DNA from: Tautonia sociabilis
GTDB lineage: Bacteria > Planctomycetota > Planctomycetia > Isosphaerales > Isosphaeraceae
Direction of reading: 5' to 3'
Assembly: GCF_003977685.1 (NCBI RefSeq)
Contig: NZ_RYZH01000041.1
Location: forward strand, 1-64,000
DNA length: 64,000 nt
Shown: one piece after another, positions 48,528 through 57,899 of the stretch
Layout: every line of letters begins with the position of its first letter
Numbering within the stretch: the first letter of the stretch is position 1
Made by a program: the position numbers and the translations under genes
Notes under the pieces: generated by a model
What the model saw: the letters and a program-made list of their open reading frames with translations, nothing else
The model's database searches: none
Told to the model about the DNA's origin: nothing

Positions 48528-50000
48528 ATGGGGAGCGATGTGGTGACGATCGCGGCGGCGGCGGCTCTCCTGGCGGCGTTGGGGGGAGGGCGGGCGATCG
48601 GGGAGGACCGGCCTCCGAACGTCGTCCTGATCCTGGTCGACGACCTCGGCTACGCCGACCTCGGGTGCTCTGGCAACGCCTCGGTGCTCACGCCGAACAT
48701 CGACCGCCTCGCCGCCGAGGGCCTGCGCTTCACCGACTTCCACGCCAACGGCCCGATGTGCTCGGCCACCCGGGCCGCCCTGCTCACCGGACGCTACCAG
48801 AACCGCTTCGGCCGCGCCTTCGAGGCGGCGCTCGACGAGCATCGAGACGCCGACACCGGCCTTCCTCTGGAGGCGGTGACGATCGCCGAGGCCCTCGAGC
48901 CGGCCGGCTACGTCTCCGCGATCTTCGGCAAGTGGCACCTCGGCTACCGGGCGCCATTTTTGCCCACCCGCCAGGGGTTCGACGAGTTCGTCGGCCTGCT
49001 CACCGGCGACGGCGACCATCATTCCCACATCAGCCGATCCGGCCACGAGGACTGGTACCGCGGCGAGGCGATCGCGATGGAGGAGGGCTACAGCGTCGAC
49101 CTGATCGCCCGCCTCGCCTGCGAGTTCATCGAGCGGCACCGAGACCGGCCGTTCTTCCTCGACGTCTCCCACCTGGCGATCCACTTCCCCTGGCAGGGGC
49201 CCGACGAGGGCCCGCACCGGCGCCCGGGGGTCGACTACAGCGGCCTGAGCAAGCTCGGCCCGCACCCTCCGGGGGAGGTCTCGCCGGTGGTCCGATCGAT
49301 GATCGAGGCGGTCGACGCGAGCGTCGGCGCGATCATGGAGACGCTCCGACGGCTGGACCTGGACCAATCGACGCTGGTGATCTTCACCTCCGACAACGGC
49401 GGCTACCGCCACTACGGCGGCCGGTTCGAGGGGGAGATCTCCGACAACGGCCCCTTCCGAGGCCAGAAAGGGGAGCTGTTCGAGGGCGGCCACCGCGTCC
49501 CCGCGATCGTCCGGTGGCCGGGCCGGGTCGCTCCCGGCGTCACCGGCGAGACGGCGATGACGATGGACCTCATGCCCACCCTCCTCGACCTCGCCGGGAT
49601 CGCCCCCGACGGCCCCGGCTCCCCGCCTTCGGACGGCATCAGCCTCTCCCCCCTGCTCCTCCAGGGCGATCCCCTCCCGGATCGCCCCCTGTTCTGGAGG
49701 ATGGGAAACCAGGGCGCCGCCCGGCTCGGCCCCTGGAAGCTGGTGATCGACGGCAGCCGGCCGATGCTCTTCCACCTCGACGATGACCCCGGCGAGTCCC
49801 TCGACCTCGCCCCCCGAGAGCCCGACCGCGTCGCTCAGCTCTCGGCCCTGTACGACGCCTGGCAGCGCGAGGTCGACGGCGAGCGAGAGCCTGGGGGCGG
49901 GTCGCTCCCGATCCGGCCGGTCCTCGACGGGGGGAGCCCTCCTCAGAACGAACCGGCGTCGAGCACCTCGCGGCCGGCCCGGGTCCCGAGCGCCCGGTAG
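48528..50000 (+). CDS. Type I sulfatase with CxAxR formylglycine motif
   Basis: A 490-residue exported sulfatase (alkaline-phosphatase superfamily) that cleaves sulfate esters. A signal peptide (about 1-25) precedes metal-site VLILVDDLGYADLG. The modification motif is CSATRAALLTGR, where C78 is expected to become formylglycine; the common Pro is Ala (CxAxR), a variant known for anSME-type maturases. GKWHLGYR, and SDNGGYR for metal and sulfate binding, follow. GGGAGGGAC lies 7 nt before the ATG. The last 58 nt overlap the end of a DUF1559 gene on the other strand. Substrate unknown; sulfated polysaccharides are typical in planctomycetes. Confidence 0.92.
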   Translation: MGSDVVTIAAAAALLAALGGGRAIGEDRPPNVVLILVDDLGYADLGCSGNASVLTPNIDRLAAEGLRFTDFHANGPMCSATRAALLTGRYQNRFGRAFEAALDEHRDADTGLPLEAVTIAEALEPAGYVSAIFGKWHLGYRAPFLPTRQGFDEFVGLLTGDGDHHSHISRSGHEDWYRGEAIAMEEGYSVDLIARLACEFIERHRDRPFFLDVSHLAIHFPWQGPDEGPHRRPGVDYSGLSKLGPHPPGEVSPVVRSMIEAVDASVGAIMETLRRLDLDQSTLVIFTSDNGGYRHYGGRFEGEISDNGPFRGQKGELFEGGHRVPAIVRWPGRVAPGVTGETAMTMDLMPTLLDLAGIAPDGPGSPPSDGISLSPLLLQGDPLPDRPLFWRMGNQGAARLGPWKLVIDGSRPMLFHLDDDPGESLDLAPREPDRVAQLSALYDAWQREVDGEREPGGGSLPIRPVLDGGSPPQNEPASSTSRPARVPSAR

Positions 50001-50812
50001 ACGGCCAGGGCGATCGTGTGCTTCAAGAACTGGACGGAGCCGTCGGCGAAGGCGAAGCCGGTGACGCCGTCGTGCCGGCTGGCGGCGTCTCGGTCGTCCA
50101 TCTCGGGGCTGGTGGGGGTGTGGCCCGTCTGGAACAGCGTGGTGTGGCCGTGGTCGTCGTCAGGGTCCTCCCGGATCGCGCCCGGCCAGACGGTCTCGGC
50201 GTAGAGATGGCCGCCGCTGGAGAGCACGGCGAACCGGCCGTTGTGCCGCTCTCCCACGGCGAGGGTCTGCGAGAGGCCGTCGGTGATGTCGGCGAACCGG
50301 ATGCGGCTGTTCCGGCTGAACAGGCCTCGGCGGTCCTCCGGGTCGCCGAAGTCCATGTCGCCGGGGCCGAAGCTGGCGACGTAGCTGGCCATGGCGAAGC
50401 GCAGGCCCTCGCGATCGAGCTGCCCCTGCTGCGAAGTCTCGTCCGAGGGGCACAGGTACGACGAGATCGGCGTGACGCAGGCCGTCGCGTTCTCCACCGT
50501 CCAGGCCGCCAGGTCGAAGTTGATCGCGTCGAAGAGCGGCCCCTGCTCCATCTGGGGCAGGATCGCCGCCGCCCAGCCGAAGCCCCCCGTCCGATAGCCC
50601 GGCACGTGGGAATAGCCCATCGGCAGCGCTCCAGAGGCGTCGTGGTACGAATGCAGGGCGAGGGCCACTTGCTTCAGATTGTTGGTGCAGCTGATCCGGC
50701 GGGCCGCCTCGCGCGCCTTCTGCACCGCGGGCAGCAGCAGGGCGACCAGCACCCCGAGAATCGCGATCACCACGAGCAGTTCAATCAGCGTGAATCCGCG
50801 TCTCGCCGTCAT
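49943..50812 (-). CDS. DUF1559 type IV-pilin-like protein
   Basis: A 289-residue DUF1559 protein, second in the window. The N-terminus is RRGFTLIELLVVIAILG (prepilin cleavage site G/F), then LLLPAVQKAREAARRISC and NNLKQVALALHSYH. The C-terminal signature is FAFADGSVQFLKHTIALAVYRALGT. It is shorter than the one at 42651 and has a different middle part. Its stop lies 58 nt inside the 3' end of the convergent sulfatase. ATG at 50812, chosen as the family start. Confidence 0.93.
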   Translation of the reverse strand: MTARRGFTLIELLVVIAILGVLVALLLPAVQKAREAARRISCTNNLKQVALALHSYHDASGALPMGYSHVPGYRTGGFGWAAAILPQMEQGPLFDAINFDLAAWTVENATACVTPISSYLCPSDETSQQGQLDREGLRFAMASYVASFGPGDMDFGDPEDRRGLFSRNSRIRFADITDGLSQTLAVGERHNGRFAVLSSGGHLYAETVWPGAIREDPDDDHGHTTLFQTGHTPTSPEMDDRDAASRHDGVTGFAFADGSVQFLKHTIALAVYRALGTRAGREVLDAGSF

Positions 50813-51040
50813 GTCGGGCCCTCGATGCCGCGCCGGGGGAGAGAGAGGGGCGTGTAGGAAAAACGATGCGAACGTAATACCACCACCGCGACGGCGATGC
50901 AACGGGCCGTCGGCGAACGGACGGCCTCGGCCCTTGCGGGTGTCTTGCCCTGTCGGTCGTTCCGCCTGGATGGGTGTCGTGGGGTTCGGCGAGAGCTCCA
51001 GGAGACGTGTCGGCGGCGACCAAGACGCCCCGATCCGGCC

Positions 51041-52096
51041 TCAGAACCAGCGCTTCCGCCTGGCCCAGAGGTAGAGCATCAGCGGCGAGGTGACCATGAC
51101 GACCAGCGCCGAGACGAAGATGGTCACGTGCGGCAGCCTCAGCCCGGCGAGCTGGATGTTGTCGCCGAAGAAGTTCATCCCGAAGAAGCCGACAAGGAAG
51201 TTCAGCGGCAGGAACAGGTAGGTGATCAGCGTCAGCGCCTTCATCACCTCGTTGGTGCGGTTGGCCGAGACGGAGAGGTACGTCTCCAGCGTGCTGGTGA
51301 CGAGGTCCCGGATGCCGTCGGTGATGTCATGCAGGCGGACGAGGTGGTCGTAGACGTCCCGGAAGTAGACGCGGTCGCGGTCGTCGATCATCGGGTACGG
51401 GTCTCGGGCCAGGCGGTTGGCCACCTCGCGCTGGGGGGTGAGGATGCGGTGCACCCGCAGCACCGAGCGCTTCACCCGGAAGATCTCGTGGAGCATCCGG
51501 GGGTGGACGCGGTGGAAGACGCGGTCTTGCAGGTCGTCGATCGCATCGTCCAGGTGCTCGATGGCCGCCATGTGCTCGTCGACCGCCGCGTCGAGCAGCA
51601 GGTACGCCAGGTGGTCGGCCCCGTGCGCCAGCCGGTCGCTGGCGTCCCGGTCGACCAGCCGGCGGAGGCGGTCGAGCGACGAGAGCGGCTCGATGTGGTA
51701 GGTCACCAGGAAGTTCGCCCCCAGGAACAGGTCCAGCTCGTGCAGGCGGACCTCGTCGCGGTCCGGGTCGAAGTCGATGGCGTGGAAGACGATCGTGAGA
51801 TACCGCCCCCAGTCGTCCACCTTCGGCGCGTTGGCCTCCCCCAGCGCGTCCTCGACGGCCAGGGGGTGAAAGTTGAACACGTCTCGGAGCAGGGTCTCGA
51901 CCTCCGCCGAGGGCCGGCCGCCGGGGTTCTCCACGTCGAGCCAGAGCGTCCCCCGCTCGTCGGCCAGCGCCTCGCCGATGCGATCGACCGGCCAGTCCGC
52001 GTGGATCCCCCCGCCCGACTCCCGGTAGACCGCCCGCAGCCGGGGCATCCCGGCGGCCTCCGCATCGGCCCGCTCGACCTCGACCGCCTCGGCCAT
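51041..52096 (-). CDS. corA: CorA-family divalent cation transporter
   Basis: A 351-residue Mg2+/Co2+ transporter. A long N-terminal cytoplasmic domain (about 1-290) includes the usual long helices. Two C-terminal membrane helices follow; the first (LFLPLNFLVGFF) ends in the pore signature GMN in FFGMNF, followed by a loop and a second helix. The C-terminal tail is basic (WARRKRWF). CorA works as a pentameric channel gated by internal Mg2+. The start at 52096 gives the normal length. It is divergent from the LolA-like gene with 331 bp between. Confidence 0.93.
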   Translation of the reverse strand: MAEAVEVERADAEAAGMPRLRAVYRESGGGIHADWPVDRIGEALADERGTLWLDVENPGGRPSAEVETLLRDVFNFHPLAVEDALGEANAPKVDDWGRYLTIVFHAIDFDPDRDEVRLHELDLFLGANFLVTYHIEPLSSLDRLRRLVDRDASDRLAHGADHLAYLLLDAAVDEHMAAIEHLDDAIDDLQDRVFHRVHPRMLHEIFRVKRSVLRVHRILTPQREVANRLARDPYPMIDDRDRVYFRDVYDHLVRLHDITDGIRDLVTSTLETYLSVSANRTNEVMKALTLITYLFLPLNFLVGFFGMNFFGDNIQLAGLRLPHVTIFVSALVVMVTSPLMLYLWARRKRWF

Positions 52097-52427
52097 GACG
52101 CCTCCCCTTCCCCCTCCGAGTCGATCGCCGTCGGGAACCCGCCCCTTCCCGGCTCGGGCCGCCATTCTACTCGACATCGACCTCGGGAGGCGGCCCCGAT
52201 GCTCGACGGCCGTCGCCCTTGCAGGAGCCCATCGATCCCTCACTCCGCCGTCCTCGGCGGCCCCGGCGAGGTCGTCCCCGGACCCGATCGCCCGCCGAGC
52301 CGCCTCCCCTGTTCAAGATCCGGCCGATCGGCTACGATCCCGACCCAACCTCGGGCCACGCCCGACGGCCGGGCCGCCCGATCGACCGGCCCGGCCCTCG
52401 ATCGACCCCGTTCCGGAGGGACTCGGA
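52097..52427. other. Divergent intergenic region corA / LolA-like
   Basis: About 330 bp. GGAGG before the LolA-like ATG at 52428 is its ribosome site. No convincing promoter is visible, and no gene. Confidence 0.45.
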
Positions 52428-53504
52428 ATGCGACGGATCGCTCCCCTCATCCTCGGCGCCCTTGCCGTCTTCGGCCCGATCGCCGGGGCGAGCGGCCAGG
52501 CGCAGGCCCCGAACCGGATCCCGGCTCCCGCTCCCGCTCCCGCCCGGACGGCCGCCTCGGGTCCGGCGCCCTCAAGGTCCGCCACCGACGACCCCGCCGT
52601 GCAGCGGGCCGCCGCTCCCCACCCGGCCTCGGCCCCGGCCCAGGGTTCGCCAGCCGCCCCCATCCCGTCTCGCCCCGCCCCCGCTCCCGGCCAGGCCCCC
52701 GCGCCGCTCGCCGGACAGCAGGCCCCGGCGGCAGATGCCGGCGGCAACACTCACAATGCGGAACTCGACACCATCCTCGCCCAGTGGGAGCAGACCAGCG
52801 GCAGGATCGAGACTCTCTATGCCGCCTTCGAGCAGGTCGACGAGCTCGCCGTCGTCGGCGAGAAGAAGACGTACCAGGGCAAGGCCTATCTGCGCCGACC
52901 CAACCTCGTCGTCCTTCAACTGGAGAAGCAGGTCGAGTCCGAGGGCCAGGACTCGAAGTTCGTCTTCGACCGCCGCATCCTCGCCAACGGCGACGAGGTC
53001 ATCGAGTTCGACGGCCCGCTCCGCCAGATCAACATCTATCCTTTGCCCAAGGACGCCCAGCAGCGCGCCCTGGAGGAAGGTCCCCTGCCCTTCCTCTTCC
53101 GTATGAACGTGCGAGACTTCAAGAATCGCTACCGCGCCTCGCTGATGCCCAGCACCCAGGAGGGCACCCACCGCATCGCCATCTACCCGCTGCACCCGGT
53201 CGACCGCGATGCCTTCTCCGTCGCCGTCCTGATCCTCGACGCCCGCACGCTTCAGCCCCGGAGCATCCACACGCTGGCGCCCAACGGCAAGGACAAGCAG
53301 AACTACTACATCAAGGAACTCCGGGCCAACGTCGAGCTGAAGCCCGAGCTCTTCGCCTGGGGAGCCGACCAGGCCCGCAAGGCCCAGCAGGACGGCTGGC
53401 GGATCATCCGCAATCCCGAGCCCCAGGCCGAGCCCGCCTCCCCCCCCCACCCCCCCCCCCCCGGGGCCCAGCCCCAGGAGCTCACCCCCATTCCCCGCCG
53501 CTAA
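52428..53504 (+). CDS. LolA-like exported planctomycete protein
   Basis: A 358-residue secreted protein. A signal peptide (about 1-23) is followed by a Pro/Ala-rich linker to about 107. A folded domain then begins NAELDTILAQWEQTSGRIETLYAAFEQVDE and continues with strands such as YQGKAYLRRPNLVVLQLEK. This is the LolA/outer-membrane lipoprotein carrier-like fold of a planctomycete signal-peptide family. A Pro-rich tail ends it. It may bind lipid or another hydrophobic ligand in the periplasm (inference). GGAGG precedes the ATG by about 9 nt. Confidence 0.78.
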   Translation: MRRIAPLILGALAVFGPIAGASGQAQAPNRIPAPAPAPARTAASGPAPSRSATDDPAVQRAAAPHPASAPAQGSPAAPIPSRPAPAPGQAPAPLAGQQAPAADAGGNTHNAELDTILAQWEQTSGRIETLYAAFEQVDELAVVGEKKTYQGKAYLRRPNLVVLQLEKQVESEGQDSKFVFDRRILANGDEVIEFDGPLRQINIYPLPKDAQQRALEEGPLPFLFRMNVRDFKNRYRASLMPSTQEGTHRIAIYPLHPVDRDAFSVAVLILDARTLQPRSIHTLAPNGKDKQNYYIKELRANVELKPELFAWGADQARKAQQDGWRIIRNPEPQAEPASPPHPPPPGAQPQELTPIPRR

Positions 53505-53531
53505 ACCAACCGGACGGGTGGCGAGGGTCGA

Positions 53532-53571
53532 GTCGACCCCAGTTGAGGAGGCCCGCGACGCTGGGGTCGAC
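53532..53571. terminator. Bidirectional terminator hairpin
   Basis: GTCGACCCCAG (53532-53542) and CTGGGGTCGAC (53561-53571) form a perfect 11-bp stem with an 18-nt loop. The nearby GGGTCGA-G-TCGACCC adds an alternative fold. Located between the convergent LolA-like and gamma-glutamyltransferase genes. Confidence 0.7.
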
Positions 53572-53609
53572 ACGACCCCAGCAACCCCGCCGGAATCCCC
53601 CGCCGGCGG

Positions 53610-55169
53610 TCAGCCGACCGATCGCACCGCCCCCTCCCGCCTCGGGTCCGCCCTGCCGGAGAGGCCCCCTCCCGGCCCGACCATCGCGAGCTTGACCCCG
53701 CCAAAGTACATATCCGGGTGCGAGTACGTTACGATGTCGAACTCCCGGGCCAGCCGGGAGGTGTCGAACCCCGGCTCCACCCGGGCGACCGGCCGACCCC
53801 CGGCCGACTCCGGAGGGCTCACGTGCAGGCGGGGGGCGATCACCGCCTCGCCCGGGTCGAGCCCCTCGAAGACCATCCAGGCCCAGGTCTGCGCCAGCGC
53901 CGTCGTGATCCGGGAGGCCCCCGGCGAGCCGATCGCCAAGCGCCGGCCATCGTCGGCGATCGCGACCGTCGGCGTCATGTTCGAGACGATCCGAGCCCCC
54001 GGCCGCTGCGCCAGGAACCCCCTCGGGTTCAGCTCCGGCTCCCCCAGCGCGTTGTTGCAAACGATCCCCGTGCCGGGGATGACGATGCCGGCGTCGTAGC
54101 CGTTGCTCATGGCCATCGACGCCAGACCGCCGTCGGCCGTGGCCACGCTGATCTGCGTCGTTCCCGGCGCCGAAAGCCTGGGGAGCCACGGCAGCAGCCC
54201 CGAGTCTTCCAGCAGGGCCCGGGCCATCGCGTCGTCGAAGTCCGGGCAATCAAGCACTCCCGACCGCAGCTCCAGCAGCGCCCGCTGCGCCCGGGCCAGC
54301 AGCACGGCCCGCTCCCCCGGCGCCGAGCCGAGCGGCCAGCAGCGATCGAGCCACCCCACCATCACTCCCAGGGCCGCCCCCCCCACCGCCGGAGGAGGGT
54401 TCAGGGACAGGGTCCACTCTCGGGACCGGATCGCCAGCGGCCGGCGGACCTCCGCCCGGTACGACGCCAGGTCCCGTCGGGAGATCAGCCCGCCGCCGGA
54501 GGCCATCTCCCGGACGATCGCCGAGGCGAGGTCCCCCTCGTACAGCGCCCGGGTCCCTTCCCGGGCGATCTGCTCCATCGTCCCCTCCAGCCCGGCGATC
54601 CGGAACGGCGCTCCGGCCGGGGGGGGATGCTCCCGGTCGGGGAAGAAGGTGCGCAGGCACTCCTCCTGCCTCGCATACGGCCCCGGGCCGACCTGGGCCA
54701 GGTAGTTGACCATCGTCTTGCTCGCCGGCCATCCCGACCTCGCCAGCTCGACGCTCGGCGCCAGCACCTCGGCCCAGGGCAGGCGGCCGTGCCGCCTCCA
54801 GGTTTCCTCCAGCATCGCCGGCGCCCCCGGCACGGCGACCGTCCCTCGGCCGATCCGGATCGAGATGCCGCCGCCGTAGGGCAGCGCGTACTCGACCACG
54901 TCCAGCTCCCCGGGGGGCCTCCGGTCCTCCGAATCCCGCCCCGGCACCGTGTGGGAGCCGTCGATCAGCTCCGGCTCCCCCCCGCCTGGGGAGATCATCG
55001 CGAAGCCCGAGCCGCTGAGCGAGCAGAGCAACGACTCGGCCATCGTGGCCACGAAGCCCGCCGCCACGGCGATGTCCGCGGCGTTGCCCCCCAGCTCGGC
55101 GACCCTCGCCCCGGCGTCGGCGGTGGCGGGGGAATCGGCGGCGATGACGGCTCGGGTGGGGGTGGGCAT
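53610..55169 (-). CDS. ggt: Gamma-glutamyltransferase family protein
   Basis: A 519-residue Ntn-hydrolase of the gamma-glutamyltranspeptidase family, which cleaves gamma-glutamyl bonds such as in glutathione. The N-terminal half includes AADIAVAAGFVATM and PGGGEPELIDG. The self-cleavage nucleophile is the Thr in PGTTQISV, followed by ATADGGLASM; the more usual pattern is TTH.SV, and here Gln replaces His. NMTPT and GSPGASRI lie in the small subunit. No signal peptide is visible from the chosen ATG (55169); upstream residues do not form one either. It may therefore be cytoplasmic, which is unusual for the family. Confidence 0.85.
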   Translation of the reverse strand: MPTPTRAVIAADSPATADAGARVAELGGNAADIAVAAGFVATMAESLLCSLSGSGFAMISPGGGEPELIDGSHTVPGRDSEDRRPPGELDVVEYALPYGGGISIRIGRGTVAVPGAPAMLEETWRRHGRLPWAEVLAPSVELARSGWPASKTMVNYLAQVGPGPYARQEECLRTFFPDREHPPPAGAPFRIAGLEGTMEQIAREGTRALYEGDLASAIVREMASGGGLISRRDLASYRAEVRRPLAIRSREWTLSLNPPPAVGGAALGVMVGWLDRCWPLGSAPGERAVLLARAQRALLELRSGVLDCPDFDDAMARALLEDSGLLPWLPRLSAPGTTQISVATADGGLASMAMSNGYDAGIVIPGTGIVCNNALGEPELNPRGFLAQRPGARIVSNMTPTVAIADDGRRLAIGSPGASRITTALAQTWAWMVFEGLDPGEAVIAPRLHVSPPESAGGRPVARVEPGFDTSRLAREFDIVTYSHPDMYFGGVKLAMVGPGGGLSGRADPRREGAVRSVG

Positions 55170-55399
55170 GCGGGCGGGCCTCGACGGTTTGCCCCATTCT
55201 ACCGAGGCCGTCCTCCCGATCGTCAGCCAGGCCCCGCCCTCCCGGAGATTGCTCCCTTCAAACGTCAAGGAGACTCTGATAAGATGAGGCCGCCCCCGAG
55301 CCCAGCCCAGCCGCCTCTTCCCGGCCTCCTGGCCCTGTTCTCTTCTCTGCCCGACCCCTGCTCCCCCCGCGCGGGCCCTCGGGCCCGGAGCCGATCCTG

Positions 55400-56800
55400 A
55401 TGAGCCAGTCCCGAGACGGCCGGCGCCCCGCTCCGATTGACGCGATGGTCGCCAACGGCAAGGCGGCGGTCGACTTCCTGTTCGAGAACTCGATGTTCCT
55501 GATCGCCGGGGCGGCCGTCGCGCTGCTCTGGGCGAACGTCGACGCGACGGGCTATGGGGAGCTGGTCCACGGTTCTCCGCTCTCCGGCCGGGGCGGCGAG
55601 GTGCTCACGCTCCAGTTCCTCGTCAACGACGTGCTCATGGCCATCTTCTTCGGCATCGCCGCCAAGGAGGTCTGGGAGGCCCTGCTCCCCGGCGGACCGC
55701 TGTCGGATCCGAAGCGGGCGGCCACCCCGTTGCTGGCGACCCTGGGGGGGGTGGCGATGCCGGCGCTGGTCTACCTCGTCGGCGCGGGGTTGGCCGGCCG
55801 GATGGACGACCTCGGCCGGGGCTGGGCGGTGCCGTGCGCCACCGACATCGCCTTCAGCTACCTCGTCGCCCGGATGATCTTCGGCCCGGGCCACCCGGCC
55901 ATCGCCTTCCTGCTGCTGCTGGCCATCGCCGACGACGCCGCCGGCCTGGCGATCCTCGCCGTGTTTTACCCCGAGGAGGCCATCCTCCCAGCCTGGTTCC
56001 TGCTCACCGCCTCGGCCATCGGTCTGGGCCTGCTGCTGAGGGCCCGGGGCGTGCGAAGCTTCTGGTGGTACCTGCTCGGCCCGGGGATCCTCTGCTGGTG
56101 GTCGTTCGAGCAGGCCGGCATCCACCCGGCGCTGGGCCTGGTGCCGATCATCCCCACCCTGCCCCACTCTCCCGGCGACCGCGGCCTCTTCGCCCCCAGC
56201 GACCCGATCCGCCGCTCCACCCTCGACGCCTTTGGCCACTGGTGGAGCCGCCCCACCGAGCTGATCCTCGGCCTCTTCGGCCTGGCCAACGCCGGCGTCT
56301 CGCTGGGGCACCTCGGCACCGGCACCTGGCTGGTCCTCGGCGGCCTGGTGCTGGGCAAGCCGCTGGGAATCACCCTGTTCACCGCGCTGGGAGAATCCGT
56401 CTTCGGCCTGAAGCGGCCCGAGAGGATGGGCTATCGCCACGTGCTGGTGATGGGGATCGTGGCGGGGATCGGGTTCACCGTCGCGCTGTTCGTCTCCTCG
56501 GCGGCCTTCCCCGAGCCGGGCCCGATCCAGGACGCCGCCAAGATGGGAGCCCTTGGCAGCTTCCTCTCGGCCGCCGTCGCCTTCCCCCTGGCCCGAGCCC
56601 TCCGCGTCCGGGACCCCTCGTCCGCCGAGGCCGACCCGGCCGACGACCCCCCGGTTCCCCCCCCTCCTCTTCCAGGATCGCCTCCCCAAGCCGAGTGGGC
56701 ACCCGAGGGGAGCCGTCCCCGAAACGGGTGGGACCGAATCGAAGGGAAAAACAGCGGATCGGACTGGATCGGGCCGGATCGGTTCACGACCGCTCAATAG
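55400..56800 (+). CDS. nhaA: Na+/H+ antiporter NhaA
   Basis: A 466-residue secondary transporter. The NhaA fold is shown by the opening FLFENSMFLIAGAAVALLW, the ion site ATDIAFSYLV, the tandem aspartates IADDAAG (counterparts of D163/D164 in E. coli), and GKPLGI. Length exceeds the usual 390 by a C-terminal Pro-rich, then charged tail of about 80 residues, which has no membrane character. NhaA expels Na+ and keeps cytoplasmic pH. Its stop overlaps that of the convergent cydB by 3-7 bp. It is divergent from the gamma-glutamyltransferase gene (230 bp). Confidence 0.93.
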   Translation: MSQSRDGRRPAPIDAMVANGKAAVDFLFENSMFLIAGAAVALLWANVDATGYGELVHGSPLSGRGGEVLTLQFLVNDVLMAIFFGIAAKEVWEALLPGGPLSDPKRAATPLLATLGGVAMPALVYLVGAGLAGRMDDLGRGWAVPCATDIAFSYLVARMIFGPGHPAIAFLLLLAIADDAAGLAILAVFYPEEAILPAWFLLTASAIGLGLLLRARGVRSFWWYLLGPGILCWWSFEQAGIHPALGLVPIIPTLPHSPGDRGLFAPSDPIRRSTLDAFGHWWSRPTELILGLFGLANAGVSLGHLGTGTWLVLGGLVLGKPLGITLFTALGESVFGLKRPERMGYRHVLVMGIVAGIGFTVALFVSSAAFPEPGPIQDAAKMGALGSFLSAAVAFPLARALRVRDPSSAEADPADDPPVPPPPLPGSPPQAEWAPEGSRPRNGWDRIEGKNSGSDWIGPDRFTTAQ

Positions 56801-57813
56801 CTGTGCGGGTCCAGCCGGACGGCTCCCCGGAAGGTCCAGTAGACGATCCCCGTGTAGGTCAGCACCAGCGGCGCCCCAATGGCGGCCACGATCGCCATGT
56901 TCCCGAGCGTCCGCTCCGAGCTGGCCGCGTTGTACACCGTCAGGCTGCGCTGCTCGGGGGCGATCGAGCTGGTCACCAGGTTCGGGAACAGCGCGATCCC
57001 GAACAGGACGACGAACCCCGCGATCGCCGAGCAGCTCGAGGCGAACGCCCGAGCCGGACGGTGCCGGTAGAGGTTGCGCGGGATGTTGGCGATCGCCAGG
57101 ATGTTGGCGAAGACCACCAGCCACACCCAGGGGAACCTCTCGAAATTCGCCGTCGCCCTGGGGATCTCCACCAGCGTGACGATCGTCACCGTCAGATAGG
57201 CCACGAGAAAAAACCCGAACCCGGTCCACGCCCTCGCATAGAGCCGATCGCGCAGGTCCCCCTCCGTCTTCAGCAGCAGGTAGATCGCCCCGTGCATGGC
57301 GAACAGCGCCACGGCCAGCACCCCGACGAGGACCGAGTAGGGGGAGATCAGATCGAGGAAGTCCCCCGCGTACAGCCCCCGATCGTCCAGCGGCACCCCC
57401 GCCATCGCCGCCCCCACGGCCACGCCGAAGAGTGCCGTCGCCAGCAGGCTCGAGGCGAAGAATCCCAGGTCGAACGCCTGCCGCCACCGCCGGCCTTGCC
57501 GTTTGCTGCGGAACTCGATCGACACCGCCCGGAAGATCAGCGCGAAGAGCACGAGCATGAACGCGGCGTAAAAGCCCGAGAAGACCGTCGCATACGCCTC
57601 CGGGAACGCCGCGAACATCGCCCCGCCGAAGGTGACCAGCCACACCTCGTTGCCGTCCCAGATCGGCCCGATCGCGTTGAGCAGCACCCTCCGCTCGGTG
57701 TCGTCCCTCGCCGTCAGGTGGAGCATCCCCACCCCCAGGTCGAAGCCGTCCAGCATCGCGTAGCCGGCCAGCAAGATCCCCAGAATGATGAACCAAAGCA
57801 CGTGAAGATCCAT
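56794..57813 (-). CDS. cydB: Cytochrome bd ubiquinol oxidase subunit II
   Basis: A 339-residue membrane subunit with eight or so helices. YAMLDGFDLGVGML and NAIGPIWDGNEVWLV near the start, and a central EFRSKR/GRRWR loop are CydB signatures. It pairs with CydA in the terminal oxidase that reduces O2 to water with high affinity. AAGGAG lies 8 nt before the ATG (57813). It follows cydA by 86 bp on the same strand. No small CydX subunit is seen in this space. Confidence 0.95.
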   Translation of the reverse strand: MDLHVLWFIILGILLAGYAMLDGFDLGVGMLHLTARDDTERRVLLNAIGPIWDGNEVWLVTFGGAMFAAFPEAYATVFSGFYAAFMLVLFALIFRAVSIEFRSKRQGRRWRQAFDLGFFASSLLATALFGVAVGAAMAGVPLDDRGLYAGDFLDLISPYSVLVGVLAVALFAMHGAIYLLLKTEGDLRDRLYARAWTGFGFFLVAYLTVTIVTLVEIPRATANFERFPWVWLVVFANILAIANIPRNLYRHRPARAFASSCSAIAGFVVLFGIALFPNLVTSSIAPEQRSLTVYNAASSERTLGNMAIVAAIGAPLVLTYTGIVYWTFRGAVRLDPHSY

Positions 57814-57899
57814 AAGAGCGTCTCCTTCCCGGGAGGATGGCCGATGTCGGGTGATCGTCAGGGACGGTTTCATGATCGAGGACGGCCGACCGCCATTGG

